A stretch of 64,000 nt of DNA, from the NCBI RefSeq assembly GCF_003340345.1, contig NZ_PPTQ01000007.1, forward strand, positions 62,001-126,000. Direction: 5' to 3'. A program made the translations under genes and the position numbers. Positions 25,428-34,642 of this stretch are shown here, piece after piece. This DNA comes from Paraeggerthella hongkongensis (lineage in GTDB: Bacteria > Actinomycetota > Coriobacteriia > Coriobacteriales > Eggerthellaceae). Numbering within the stretch: the first letter of the stretch is position 1; every line of letters starts with the position of its first letter. The notes beneath the pieces are model-generated. The model made no database searches, was not told where the DNA came from, and saw nothing but the letters and a program-made list of their open reading frames with translations.

Positions 25428-28400
25428 ATGTACACCGTTGGCATCGACATCGGCGCATCGTCGGTGAAACTCGTGGCGCTTACGGACGCCGAGGAGCTTG
25501 CGTGGCGCGAAAGCCGCCTGCATCGCGGGGCCGCGCTCGCGTGCCTGCGCGATATGCTGGCCGTTTTGGCGTCCAAGCTGCCGGAGGGCGAGTGCGCGGG
25601 CTGGGCCGCCGCCGGATCGGGGGCGGCGGCGCTGCGGGGCATCGATCCCGCTTGCCTTATGCTGGAAGAAGTGCCGGCGGTGTGCCAAGGCGCGCAGCTT
25701 CTGGCGCCCGAGGCGCGCTCGGTCATCGAGATAGGCGGGCAGTCGGCGCTGTTCGTTACGGGCGTCGGGTCGGGGCAGGTGCCTCAGTTCGCCATGAACG
25801 AAAGCTGCGCGGCGGGCACGGGGTCGTTTTTCGAGGACCAGATGGAGCGCTTGGGACTTGCCCTGGAAGAGTACTCGGATCTGGTGGAGGGCGCGGTTTC
25901 GGTGCCGCGCATCTCCGGGCGCTGCGCGGTGTTCGCAAAAACCGACATCATCCATCACCAGCAGGAGGGCGCGTCGGTGCAGGACATTCTGCTGGGTCTG
26001 TGCTTCGCCATGGTGAAAAGCTACAAGGCCACCATCGTGCGCGGGCTGCCCGTGGCGCGCCCGGTGGCGCTTTCCGGCGGCGTTCTAGCGAACCGCGGGG
26101 TGGTGCGGGCGGCGCGCGAGGTGTTCGAGCTTGGAGAAGGCGAGCTTTTGCACGCGCCCGACCACCTGTTTTTCCAAGCGGCGGGCGCGGCGCGCGAGGC
26201 CCGGGCGCAAGGCGGGCGCGCGCTTTCCGGCAAAGACGGCTGCCGCCCCCTTGCGATAGGCGACCTTGCCGCGCGGCTGGCTGAGCATACGGTCGACGAC
26301 GACCTGCCCCGGCTGCGCGCGCTGCCGTCCGTGCCGGTCGAGGCGAGGCCCGGGTTTCGGCTGCGCCCGCGGCCCTGGTCGGCTTCGACGGGCGAGCCGG
26401 TGGACTGCGCGCTGGGAATCGACGTGGGGTCCACGTCGACGAACCTGGTGCTGCTGGACGCACGGGGCGCGTTGCTGGACGTGCAATACCTGCGCACGCG
26501 CGGCGACGCGCGACGGGCGGTGCGCGAGGGCTTGGACTCGCTTGCGAAGCGCCTGGGCTCCGCCGTTCGCGTGACGGCCGTGGGCGTGACGGGTTCGGGG
26601 CGCAGCATGATCGGGAAGATGGTTGGCGCCGATGCCGTACGCGACGAGATCACTGCGCAAGCGCGCGCCGCCGTGGCTGCCGACGCGCGGGTCGACACCG
26701 TGTTCGAGATAGGGGGCCAGGACTCCAAGTACGTCAGCTTGAAGGACGGGCGGGTGGCCGATTTCCAAATGAACAAGATATGCGCGGCGGGCACCGGGTC
26801 GTTCGTCGAGGAGCAGGCTGCGCGCCTGGGCATCGAGCTTGCCGACTACGGGCCGCTGGCGCTGTCCTCGAAGGCACCTATTGACCTGGGGGAGCGCTGT
26901 ACGGTGTTCGTGGAGACGGCCATCAACGCGGCTTTGGCGAAAGGTGCGTCGACGGCCGATGTGGCGGCGGGCCTGTGCTTGTCGGTGGTGCGCAACTACC
27001 TGCATCGCGTAGTGGGAACCAAGCCGGTGGGCGCCCATGTGGTGCTGCAGGGCGGCGTGGCCTACAACCCCGGCATCGTGGCCGCGTTCAAGGCGCACCT
27101 GGGCGACGCCCTTTCGGTGTCGCCGTGGTTCGCCGTGTCGGGCGCGGTGGGCGCGGCCTTGCTCGCGCAGGAGGCCGGGGCGGAGGCCACGGCGTTTCGC
27201 GGGTTCGACCTGACGCGCGCGCCGCAGGCTTCGAGGGCCGTCGACCGCGCGTCCGTCGAGGAGAATCGTCGGTTCTTTCGCAAGGTCGACGAGTTGTTCT
27301 TGGAGGGGTACGACGCCCGCATCGATCCGTCCAAGCAAACGGTGGGCATTCCGCGCTGCCTTATGCTGCACAAGCTGTTTCCCCTGGCAAACGCGTTCTT
27401 CAAGCAGTTGGGCTACAACGTGCTGCTGTCCGATGCGACCGATGAGGAAACGGTGCGCCTCTCCCAGCAGACGGCTCAAGGGGAGACATGCTATCCCGTG
27501 AAGCTCGTCCACGGCCATCTGGAGCAGTTGGCGCGGCGCGGCGTGGACTACGTGTTCATGCCGGCGGTGCGCACGATTCGCCACGTCTCTTCCAAGGTCG
27601 CGCACAACTACGCGTGCCCCTACATGCAGTCGGCGCCGATGCTGGCGGCCAAGGAGCTTGACTTCGAGGGCCGCGGCATTCGCCTTTTGAGCCCGGTACT
27701 GGACATGGATTTCGGGCAGCAGGCCGTTGCCGAAGCGCTGCTGGGCGTGGGCGCGCAGCTGGGAAAGGAGCCGCGTGAAACCGCCCGCGCCATGCTGGCG
27801 GGCGGTTTCGCGGTGCAGGAGTTCACGCGTAAGACCGAAGAGCTGGGAGAGCAGCTGCTGGGTTCGCTCGGCCCCGACGAGCGCGTGCTCGTGCTGATCA
27901 CCCGCAACTACGGCATTGTCGATCCGGCGCTCAACATGGGCATTCCCGATGCGCTCCTGGACCGTGGCCGGAAGGTGATCACGGTGAGCCATCTGCATGC
28001 GCATGACGTGGACGTGTCGCAGGATCATCCGGGGCTGTACTGGCCGTTCGGGCAGCATATCGTGTCGGGCGCGAAGCTGGTGCGCCGCGATCCGCGCCTG
28101 TTCGCGGTGTACCTGACCAATCACGGGTGCGGCCCGGACACCATGGTGAGCCACCTGTTTCGCGAGGAGATGGGCGACAAGCCCTACCTGCATATCGAGA
28201 CCGACGAGCATTCTTCGCAGGTGGGGGTCGTGACGCGCATCGAGGCGTTTTTGAACGCGATCGACCACTACGAGCCGCGCGACGAGCGCGCGCTGCCCCT
28301 GGCGGGCCGTCCGTACGAGGCGCCGCACGCGACGCTCGATGCGCGGCGGGTTGTGGCGCTGCCGTCGTTCGGGGCGTGGGGGCCCTTGGTGGGCGGCTGG

Positions 28401-29390
28401 CTGGAGGGGCGCGGCCTGCGCGTGGAATTGCTGGAACCCGACGACGCGGCTGTGGCCGCCGGACGTGCGCGCAGCGCTTCGAAGGAGTACCTGTCGTTCA
28501 CGGCGCTGCTGGGAATGTCGTTGCGGGCGGCTGCGAAAGCCTCGGCGGAACGTGCCGGTGCGAGCGGCTTGCAGCTGCTGCTGCCTTCGACGGAAGGCGC
28601 CGAGGCCGACGGGCAGTACGACCGCGTGATCCGCGCCGTCTTGGACGAGGAAGGGGCGGCCGACGCGAAGCTGGTTGCGCCGATCCTCGATCAGCTGCCT
28701 TGGTCGATGCCCGATCCCGAGGGCTTCTTCCTGCATCTTTTGGCCGGCGACGTAGCCTACGCGGCCGACCAGGACGATCGTCAAGAGGTGCTGGACGGGT
28801 TCCTGCGCGATGGCGTGACGTTCGAGCGCGTATGCGCCGCGGCCCGCCGAGCGGGGGATGCGGCCGAAGGGGGTTCGCGCCGCGCCCGCAAGACGCTTGC
28901 GCTGGTGGGCGAGTGGCCTTTGGTGTACGCCGACCAGCTGACGGGCGGACGCTGGGAGGGCCTTGAGCGCGCAGGGTACCGCCTGGTGCGCATGCCGCTG
29001 TCCGAGTACCTGTGGTTTCTGTGGCGCGATGCGCGTCAGCCCGACGAGCTGCTGGCGGCCTTCGCCGCGCAGATGGCCGAAGTGCACCGTTCGTTGGGCT
29101 GCGCCTCGCCGTTTTGCGCCAGCTTGGACGACCTGCGGATTGCGGCTGACGAGGCGCTGGGGGGCTATCGGGGCGCGAACGGAAGGTACCGAGCGGCTAA
29201 GGCGCGCTTGGCGGCGCGCGAGGCGGACGGCGTGATAGCGGTGTCGTCGATGTACGAGAACACCGGCATCGTGCTCAAGCTGCTCGACGATGCCGACGAC
29301 CTTGCGGCTCCCGTGCTGCACGTGTCGTTCGACGGCGCGCTCGACCAGGGCATCGACGAGCGCTTGCGGTCGTTTCTCTACTACGTGTGA
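25428..29390 (+). CDS. Double BcrAD/HgdC-type activase fused to DUF2229/HgdB-like region
   Basis: The protein has 1320 residues. Two ASKHA ATPase domains of the 2-hydroxyacyl-CoA dehydratase activase type start near 1 (YTVGIDIGASSVKL) and 327 (ALGIDVGSTSTNLVLLD). Each keeps the two cysteines expected to hold a shared 4Fe-4S cluster (ESCAAGTG/RCAVF and KICAAGTG/RCTVF). A DUF2229-like region starts near 638 (IPRCLMLHKLFPLANAFFKQ) with conserved QGETCYPVKLVHGH and NYACPYM, and an HgdB-like C-terminal part follows. Such proteins drive ATP-dependent low-potential electron transfer. Here it is the last gene of an ABC importer operon; the target reaction is unknown. Confidence 0.9.
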   Translation: MYTVGIDIGASSVKLVALTDAEELAWRESRLHRGAALACLRDMLAVLASKLPEGECAGWAAAGSGAAALRGIDPACLMLEEVPAVCQGAQLLAPEARSVIEIGGQSALFVTGVGSGQVPQFAMNESCAAGTGSFFEDQMERLGLALEEYSDLVEGAVSVPRISGRCAVFAKTDIIHHQQEGASVQDILLGLCFAMVKSYKATIVRGLPVARPVALSGGVLANRGVVRAAREVFELGEGELLHAPDHLFFQAAGAAREARAQGGRALSGKDGCRPLAIGDLAARLAEHTVDDDLPRLRALPSVPVEARPGFRLRPRPWSASTGEPVDCALGIDVGSTSTNLVLLDARGALLDVQYLRTRGDARRAVREGLDSLAKRLGSAVRVTAVGVTGSGRSMIGKMVGADAVRDEITAQARAAVAADARVDTVFEIGGQDSKYVSLKDGRVADFQMNKICAAGTGSFVEEQAARLGIELADYGPLALSSKAPIDLGERCTVFVETAINAALAKGASTADVAAGLCLSVVRNYLHRVVGTKPVGAHVVLQGGVAYNPGIVAAFKAHLGDALSVSPWFAVSGAVGAALLAQEAGAEATAFRGFDLTRAPQASRAVDRASVEENRRFFRKVDELFLEGYDARIDPSKQTVGIPRCLMLHKLFPLANAFFKQLGYNVLLSDATDEETVRLSQQTAQGETCYPVKLVHGHLEQLARRGVDYVFMPAVRTIRHVSSKVAHNYACPYMQSAPMLAAKELDFEGRGIRLLSPVLDMDFGQQAVAEALLGVGAQLGKEPRETARAMLAGGFAVQEFTRKTEELGEQLLGSLGPDERVLVLITRNYGIVDPALNMGIPDALLDRGRKVITVSHLHAHDVDVSQDHPGLYWPFGQHIVSGAKLVRRDPRLFAVYLTNHGCGPDTMVSHLFREEMGDKPYLHIETDEHSSQVGVVTRIEAFLNAIDHYEPRDERALPLAGRPYEAPHATLDARRVVALPSFGAWGPLVGGWLEGRGLRVELLEPDDAAVAAGRARSASKEYLSFTALLGMSLRAAAKASAERAGASGLQLLLPSTEGAEADGQYDRVIRAVLDEEGAADAKLVAPILDQLPWSMPDPEGFFLHLLAGDVAYAADQDDRQEVLDGFLRDGVTFERVCAAARRAGDAAEGGSRRARKTLALVGEWPLVYADQLTGGRWEGLERAGYRLVRMPLSEYLWFLWRDARQPDELLAAFAAQMAEVHRSLGCASPFCASLDDLRIAADEALGGYRGANGRYRAAKARLAAREADGVIAVSSMYENTGIVLKLLDDADDLAAPVLHVSFDGALDQGIDERLRSFLYYV

Positions 29391-29437
29391 GGAGCGGCTG
29401 CGAAACGCGCGGCTTCCCGGGCTGACCGCAGTCCTGC

Positions 29438-29471
29438 GACCGGCGGCGGGATCCAGGCCCCGCCGCCGGTC
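29438..29471. terminator. GC-rich hairpin between convergent operons
   Basis: A perfect 13-bp inverted repeat (29438-29450 with 29459-29471) lies between the activase stop and the stop of the minus-strand FtsX-like gene. It lacks a T run, so termination is likely but not certain. Confidence 0.55.
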
Positions 29472-29476
29472 GGGGC

Positions 29477-31912
29477 TTACTCCTGCGCTTTGAGCGCCAG
29501 GGCAAGCGGGACGCGCTTGATGCGCCTGGTGTGCAGAAACGCCACGACGGCGTACGTGGCAACGCCGATTGCCGCGATAAGCGCCAGGCGGTCGGCGGGC
29601 GCGTACGCCTCCATGTTGCCCCCGTATCCCGCGAGGGCAGCTCTGATCAGCGTCGATATACCCAGGACAACCAGGGGCAGGGATGCAAGGAGCGAGGCGA
29701 TCACCACGGTTGTGATGGAATGCAGGTACAGCTTGTTGATCTCGCGGTTTCGGTAGCCGAACACCTTCATGTACGAAATGCTGCGCGCGCTTCGATCCAG
29801 TACCGTTTTCGTGAGCAGGTACATGAGCACCAGGTAGACAAGCGTGGCCGCTGCCGTCATCATGTCCATCACATGGCCCATCGAGTCTTGCATCTGGGCG
29901 CTGATCTTGTCCATGTCGGCAGGGGCAAGATCGCTTGCCAGATAGCGTTCGTCCAGGTTGAGGCTTTCGTTCGACACGTATCCGTTGAAATAGCCGGCAT
30001 CGTTGCCGAACAGCTCGTTGAAGTCCTCGATGCTCAAGAACACCGCCATGCACGAGGAGCTGCCCCAAAGCGAGCTGGGGGTCAGCTCGTAGGCTGCGCC
30101 GTCGAACTTGTTCGAGAACGTTTGCGGCTCTCCGGGTTTCAGCCCGCATTTCTGCGCCAATCCGCGTCCTACGGCCACCTTTCCCTCGCCGACGTCGACG
30201 TCGTTCCAGTAGCGGGATCCTTCCGCGATGCCGTACACGACGACCTCTTCGTTCCCCTGTGCCAAGCGGGCGGTTTCCAGGCGCCCTGCGGCGAACTTCT
30301 CGGCCTGCTCGATGACGCTGCGGTCGTTCGGCTTCACGTTGACGGGGTGGGCTCCTTCCTGCACCGTCGAAGCTTTTTGCGCGAGCGCGGCAAGCTCGAT
30401 CGGGTCCATGGCTTCAAGTTGGGACTGCTCGGTTGCGGCCAGCGCGGTCGCGGCTGCGAACGCCTCGCGCTCGTCGTCGGTCGCGTCGATTTCGAGCGGC
30501 GCCTTGAGCAGGTACTGGTGCTCGGCCACCAGATCGTTGCGCAGGGAATCGGCGTAGTGCTCGATGGTGGGCATCATGCACAGCCCGAACAACAGCAGCA
30601 TGCTGGCGAACGCGATCCCCACGAACAGCGTGGCGAAGTGCGAAAGGTTGCGCAGGAACACGCGCAGCCTGAACCGCGCCGAAAAGCCAAGGCGCTCGGG
30701 AAGCTTCAGGGTTGCGCGCATGCCGGCCTTCGCCGTTTCGCGCCGTAGGAACATGAGCGGCGTGCAGCGCATCTTGCGCGCCAGCCCGACGGACGTGATT
30801 GCCATGAGCAGGAAAAACGGGATGACGGTGGTCAATCCGAAGGCGCGCCAGCTCCAGGCGGCAACGTAGGGCGGCAGGCTGTAGCTGTTGTAGTACAGGC
30901 CTTTCATGGGGTCGACCATGACGGTGTATCCCAGTACGTTGCCCGCCACGGCCGCCGCCAGGCCTACCAAGCAAGGCAGCGCCAGGTAATGCGCGATCAG
31001 CTCGCGTTTGCGGTATCCCGAAGCCAGAAGCGTGCCGATGACGGCGCTCTCTTCGTCGATGGCGGCCGAGGTCAGCACCACGAACACGAACGCCATGATG
31101 ACGATGAGCAGAAACAGCATGGTCTCCCAGGTGACCTGATCGCCCGCCACGTCTTCGGCGGCGTAGGTGATCCCTTGGTTCGACGCGGCGTCCACCAGAT
31201 CGGTCAGCAAGGCTCCGTGGCTGGCCAGCGCATCGGCGATGTCCTGCTCGGCGTCGATGCGCTCGGGCAGGGGCAAGGCGCGGTCGTCGAACAGGAAGGA
31301 GTAGACGTGGGAGACGCTCGCGCCTTCGAAGGACGCGAACGCGGCTCGGTCCACAACGGCGGTGCCGAACGTGAGCGTGTTCATGACGAAATCGGAGTTC
31401 TTTTCGAAAAGAGCCGCATAGTCGGGAAGCGTCATGATGCCCGACACGGTCAGATCCCGCCCGCCCACGCGCACCGTATCGCCCGTTTCGATGCGGGCAT
31501 GCTCCGCGAAGGTCCGATCGAGCGCGATCTCGTCGGCTCCCTGCGGGGCTTCGCCCTGCGCGTAAGCGGCCTCGTTGAAGCCGTTGCGGTTGAGGTGCAC
31601 GCGCACCGTGGCGCCCGGTGCGTCGTCGCGCTCGAGCGGCAGGTCGTAGCTGAAGTTCTCGTGCACGGACGCGCCCAGGTCCTCGACGGCCGCAAGCGCT
31701 TCGGCGGGCGCTTTCCGGCTTGTCGTGAAGCGCCCGTCCTCGACGGCGTAGGCGTCGCGCATGCCGTCGGTGATGCGCTCGATGCTGCTGGCTGCTGCAA
31801 GGAAGCCGGACACGAGCGTGATGGAGATGGTCATGAGCAGGAAGATGCCCAGATACCTGCCGAAGTTGTGCCTGAGCTCGCGCGGAAGGCGGCGGACAAG
31901 AGGGGTTGCCAT
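29477..31912 (-). CDS. FtsX-like ABC permease (MacB-type)
   Basis: The protein has 811 residues: an N-terminal membrane helix (about 17-40), a large extracytoplasmic region, and three-helix FtsX blocks around residues 265-380 and near the C-terminus, with a further soluble region between them. This duplicated FtsX layout is typical of single-chain MacB-like permeases in Gram-positive bacteria, which move peptides, lipids or drugs. It starts 7 bp after the ATPase gene. An iron box precedes the operon. Confidence 0.9.
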   Translation of the reverse strand: MATPLVRRLPRELRHNFGRYLGIFLLMTISITLVSGFLAAASSIERITDGMRDAYAVEDGRFTTSRKAPAEALAAVEDLGASVHENFSYDLPLERDDAPGATVRVHLNRNGFNEAAYAQGEAPQGADEIALDRTFAEHARIETGDTVRVGGRDLTVSGIMTLPDYAALFEKNSDFVMNTLTFGTAVVDRAAFASFEGASVSHVYSFLFDDRALPLPERIDAEQDIADALASHGALLTDLVDAASNQGITYAAEDVAGDQVTWETMLFLLIVIMAFVFVVLTSAAIDEESAVIGTLLASGYRKRELIAHYLALPCLVGLAAAVAGNVLGYTVMVDPMKGLYYNSYSLPPYVAAWSWRAFGLTTVIPFFLLMAITSVGLARKMRCTPLMFLRRETAKAGMRATLKLPERLGFSARFRLRVFLRNLSHFATLFVGIAFASMLLLFGLCMMPTIEHYADSLRNDLVAEHQYLLKAPLEIDATDDEREAFAAATALAATEQSQLEAMDPIELAALAQKASTVQEGAHPVNVKPNDRSVIEQAEKFAAGRLETARLAQGNEEVVVYGIAEGSRYWNDVDVGEGKVAVGRGLAQKCGLKPGEPQTFSNKFDGAAYELTPSSLWGSSSCMAVFLSIEDFNELFGNDAGYFNGYVSNESLNLDERYLASDLAPADMDKISAQMQDSMGHVMDMMTAAATLVYLVLMYLLTKTVLDRSARSISYMKVFGYRNREINKLYLHSITTVVIASLLASLPLVVLGISTLIRAALAGYGGNMEAYAPADRLALIAAIGVATYAVVAFLHTRRIKRVPLALALKAQE

Positions 31913-31919
31913 GGCGCGC

Positions 31920-32729
31920 CTACCATTCCAGATCGCGCGCAGCGAGCACCTGCTGGTTGCGCGCGTCTTCGGCCAGGACCCCGTCGCGCAGCCGTAGGAC
32001 GCGATGGGCCATGTGCCTGATGGCGTCGTTGTGCGTGACGATAACGATGGTGCAGCCGTAGTCGCGGTTGACCCGTTCCATCAACTCAAATATCTCTTTC
32101 GAGGTTTGATAGTCCAACGCGCCCGTCGGCTCGTCGCACAGCAGCAGGCGAGGGTTTTTCACGAGCGCGCGCCCGATCGCGCAACGCTGCTGCTGCCCGC
32201 CCGATATTTGGCGCGGGAACTTTCCGCGATGGTCCCATAGCCCCAGCGAATGCAGCAGGTCGTCAAGGGGAAGCGGGTTTGCGCTGAGATGGCGGCACAC
32301 CTCGATGTTCTCGCGCACGGTCAGGTCGGGGATCAGATTGTAGAACTGGAACACGAATCCCAGCTCGCGTCGGCGGTACTCGCCAAGCTCCTTGTCGGAA
32401 AGGCCGGTCAGCTCAACGCCTCCCACGCGGATGGAGCCCGAGTCGGCCGGCTCCAGCCCGCCTACCAGGTTGAGGAACGTGGACTTTCCCGAGCCCGAAG
32501 GCCCGAGCAGCGCGCATACGGCGCCCTGTTCGATGGTCGTGGCAATGTCCGAGAGCACGGTGGCGCGCGCTTCGCCTTCTCCGTAGTGCTTGCAAAGGCC
32601 GTCGACCGACAGGAAGACGGGGTCGATCGCCGGGCGTTCGCGGCGTTCGTCGGAGTCGGCGTCTTGCGCCTTGCGGTTTTCGTGGGGGTCGTGCTTCTTC
32701 GGGGGGAAGAAGGCTGCTTGGTTGGACAT
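31920..32729 (-). CDS. ABC transporter ATP-binding protein (MacB/LolD-type)
   Basis: The protein has 269 residues with Walker [10 protein letters not shown] near residue 74, signature [15 protein letters not shown] and Walker [13 protein letters not shown], typical of the ATPase partner of FtsX-like permeases. An unusual charged extension of about 38 residues ([20 protein letters not shown]) precedes the domain. It is the first gene of the two-gene operon and lies 34 bp downstream of an iron-box-like site. Confidence 0.92.
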   Translation of the reverse strand: MSNQAAFFPPKKHDPHENRKAQDADSDERRERPAIDPVFLSVDGLCKHYGEGEARATVLSDIATTIEQGAVCALLGPSGSGKSTFLNLVGGLEPADSGSIRVGGVELTGLSDKELGEYRRRELGFVFQFYNLIPDLTVRENIEVCRHLSANPLPLDDLLHSLGLWDHRGKFPRQISGGQQQRCAIGRALVKNPRLLLCDEPTGALDYQTSKEIFELMERVNRDYGCTIVIVTHNDAIRHMAHRVLRLRDGVLAEDARNQQVLAARDLEW

Positions 32730-32763
32730 GGGTTCTCGTTTCCCCGCGTGAGCGGCTTATAAG

Positions 32764-32782
32764 TTTACTAAGGCTAACATTT
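32764..32782 (-). promoter_or_regulatory. Iron-box-like site before the MacB-like operon
   Basis: The plus strand reads TTTACTAAGGCTAACATTT; its AAGGCTAAC core matches the DtxR consensus. It lies just upstream of the ATPase start at 32729. The rest of the 32783-33106 gap is very GC-rich and shows me nothing beyond the rhomboid ribosome site. Confidence 0.6.
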
Positions 32783-33106
32783 ACCACAACGGAGAGGGAA
32801 ACACAACGACAAGGGGGAATACGGGCGCGCGCAGCGCCTTGCTCGGCCGAGGAGGGCTCTGCGGCGCGGTGGAGGTCGGCGAGGATCGGGCGGGTTGCGG
32901 GCCGCGCGCTCGGAAGGCGGTGCGATCGAGCGGGCTTCGTCGCGTGCCGGGGAGGCGGCGCGGGTCGGGCGGGGACCGCGTGCGGCGCGCAGCGGTGAAA
33001 CCGTGTTTTTGCCTCAACGGAAACGCGAAGGCTGCGTTGTCGCGCAAGCGACGTGGTAGGATTTCCCCTGAACCATGATCGAATTGCCGCATGCGAGGAG
33101 CAGCCA

Positions 33107-33895
33107 GTGCCGGAAAACCAGAACAACGTGCCGAACCCGACCAAAACCGTGATCGACGACGAGCAGTTGAAGCGGATGCTCAATCAAAGCGAGCCGTCCT
33201 TTTTCGAGCGAAACCGGTTTCGCATGGTCACGCTTATCCTGATCGCCCTCAACGTGATCGTGTTCGCGGTGGAGGCGGTGCTTTCGGGGTTCCGCGTGAA
33301 CGTGTCGACGTCGGTGCTCGTGCAGATGGGCGCCATGTACGCGCCGTGGATGCAGTCGGCGGCCGACCTGTACCGGTTCGTGACGCCGATGTTCTTGCAC
33401 ATGGACCTCATGCACCTGGGGTTCAACATGGTTGCGCTCTACAGCGTGGGCGAAGTGCTCGAACGCGTGCTGGGCAAAGGGAACTTCCTGGCGCTGTACT
33501 TCATCGGCGGCATCACGGGCAACGCGGTGTCCTACGCCGCCGACGTGTTCCTAGGCGGTGGCTCGACGGTGAGCGCCGGCGCTTCTACCAGCGTGTTCGG
33601 CCTGTTCGTGGCCGTAGCCCTGCTGGGTTTGCTGCACAAGGGGAATCGCTCGATGTTCGCGCAGTACAGCAAGGGCATGCTGGGCATCATCGCGGTGAAC
33701 GTCGCGTACACGTTCTTGGTGCCGGGAATCTCCGTGAGCGGGCACTTGGGCGGCGCGCTGGGCGGCCTGGTGGCCATGTTCATGGTGCCGGCGAAAAGCC
33801 TGCGCGTGCCCACCGTCGCGCGGGTGGCCGTGGGGGTTCTGTGGGTGGCTTCGCTGGTTTGGCTGCTGGCATCGCAGGGGCTGCTTTCCCTGTAG
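33107..33895 (+). CDS. Rhomboid-family intramembrane serine protease
   Basis: The protein has 262 residues with about six membrane helices. The rhomboid signatures are present: HMDLMHLGFNM in the second segment, the catalytic serine in GASTSVFG, and the catalytic histidine in GHLGGALGGL. I start at GTG 33107 because GAGGAG (33095-33100) lies six bases upstream; this leaves a ~40-residue cytoplasmic N-terminus. It cleaves membrane proteins in the bilayer; the substrate is unknown. No link to its neighbours is visible. Confidence 0.92.
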   Translation: MPENQNNVPNPTKTVIDDEQLKRMLNQSEPSFFERNRFRMVTLILIALNVIVFAVEAVLSGFRVNVSTSVLVQMGAMYAPWMQSAADLYRFVTPMFLHMDLMHLGFNMVALYSVGEVLERVLGKGNFLALYFIGGITGNAVSYAADVFLGGGSTVSAGASTSVFGLFVAVALLGLLHKGNRSMFAQYSKGMLGIIAVNVAYTFLVPGISVSGHLGGALGGLVAMFMVPAKSLRVPTVARVAVGVLWVASLVWLLASQGLLSL

Positions 33896-33985
33896 GGCGC
33901 GCACTGGCTTTCGGGAGGGTTTGCCCGACGTTCGCCGGCATGCGCCGACGTTCGCCGACGCCCGGAGGCGCGGCTTGCCGCCGCG

Positions 33986-34642
33986 CTATGCCAGGAACAG
34001 CTTGCGAACCTCGTCCATCAGCTGCTTTCGCATGAACACGAGCAGTCCCAGCAAGAACACGCTTGCTGCGAGCGCGCTCGAAAGCGCGGGGATCTCCCAG
34101 GTGGTAAGCCCCAGCGCGATGAGCGCAAGGGGAACCAGCCCCAGCACCACGTCGAAGAGCAGGTACTTCGCGTACCCGGCCACGAACGTGTCTTTGAACA
34201 CGGCCACGAGCACCGTGTCGAACACCAGCGCCACCAGGCATATTCCCGGTATGACGAACGTGGTGACCAGCGTGTTTCCCGTGACCAGAAACCATGCTGC
34301 CGCAATGCCCAGCAAAATGAGGAAGTAGCGTACCACCACGCGCAAAAAGTCCGGCGAATGCGCAAGGATGTTGCGTACGAACAGGTAGTTCACCACCAAC
34401 GCCACGCACACCGAAACCACGATGTCGCCCGGAAGCGACAGCATTCGTCCCAGAAACGCCATCACCAAAAGGCATGCTCCGCTCACGAAGGCCAAGACGC
34501 CAAGGGCCATGGCTCCCGACTTGCGCACTTCGTTTCGCGGAAACGCCGACGGCGTTGCCGTTCCGGCAAGCTCGGCTTGGCACAAGGGACAGCGATCGAG
34601 GTCGCCGGTGAATTCGACGCGGCACTTCTCGCAACGTCTCAC
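33986..34642 (-). CDS. Zinc-ribbon membrane protein (DUF6320-like)
   Basis: The protein has 218 residues. It begins with a zinc ribbon (RRCEKCRVEFTGDLDRCPLC, a CxxC-CxxC pair) followed by about six membrane helices. It is the last gene of a three-gene operon and overlaps the acyltransferase gene by 4 bp. Proteins of this shape commonly accompany HxxxDG acyltransferases; the function is unknown. Confidence 0.75.
   Translation of the reverse strand: MRRCEKCRVEFTGDLDRCPLCQAELAGTATPSAFPRNEVRKSGAMALGVLAFVSGACLLVMAFLGRMLSLPGDIVVSVCVALVVNYLFVRNILAHSPDFLRVVVRYFLILLGIAAAWFLVTGNTLVTTFVIPGICLVALVFDTVLVAVFKDTFVAGYAKYLLFDVVLGLVPLALIALGLTTWEIPALSSALAASVFLLGLLVFMRKQLMDEVRKLFLA

Noticed and set aside
26085-30149. 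A 1354-codon minus-strand open frame across the double activase
   Set aside because: The plus strand has clear ATPase motifs; the reverse frame is Arg/His/Gln-rich with no recognisable domain and runs into the convergent FtsX gene.
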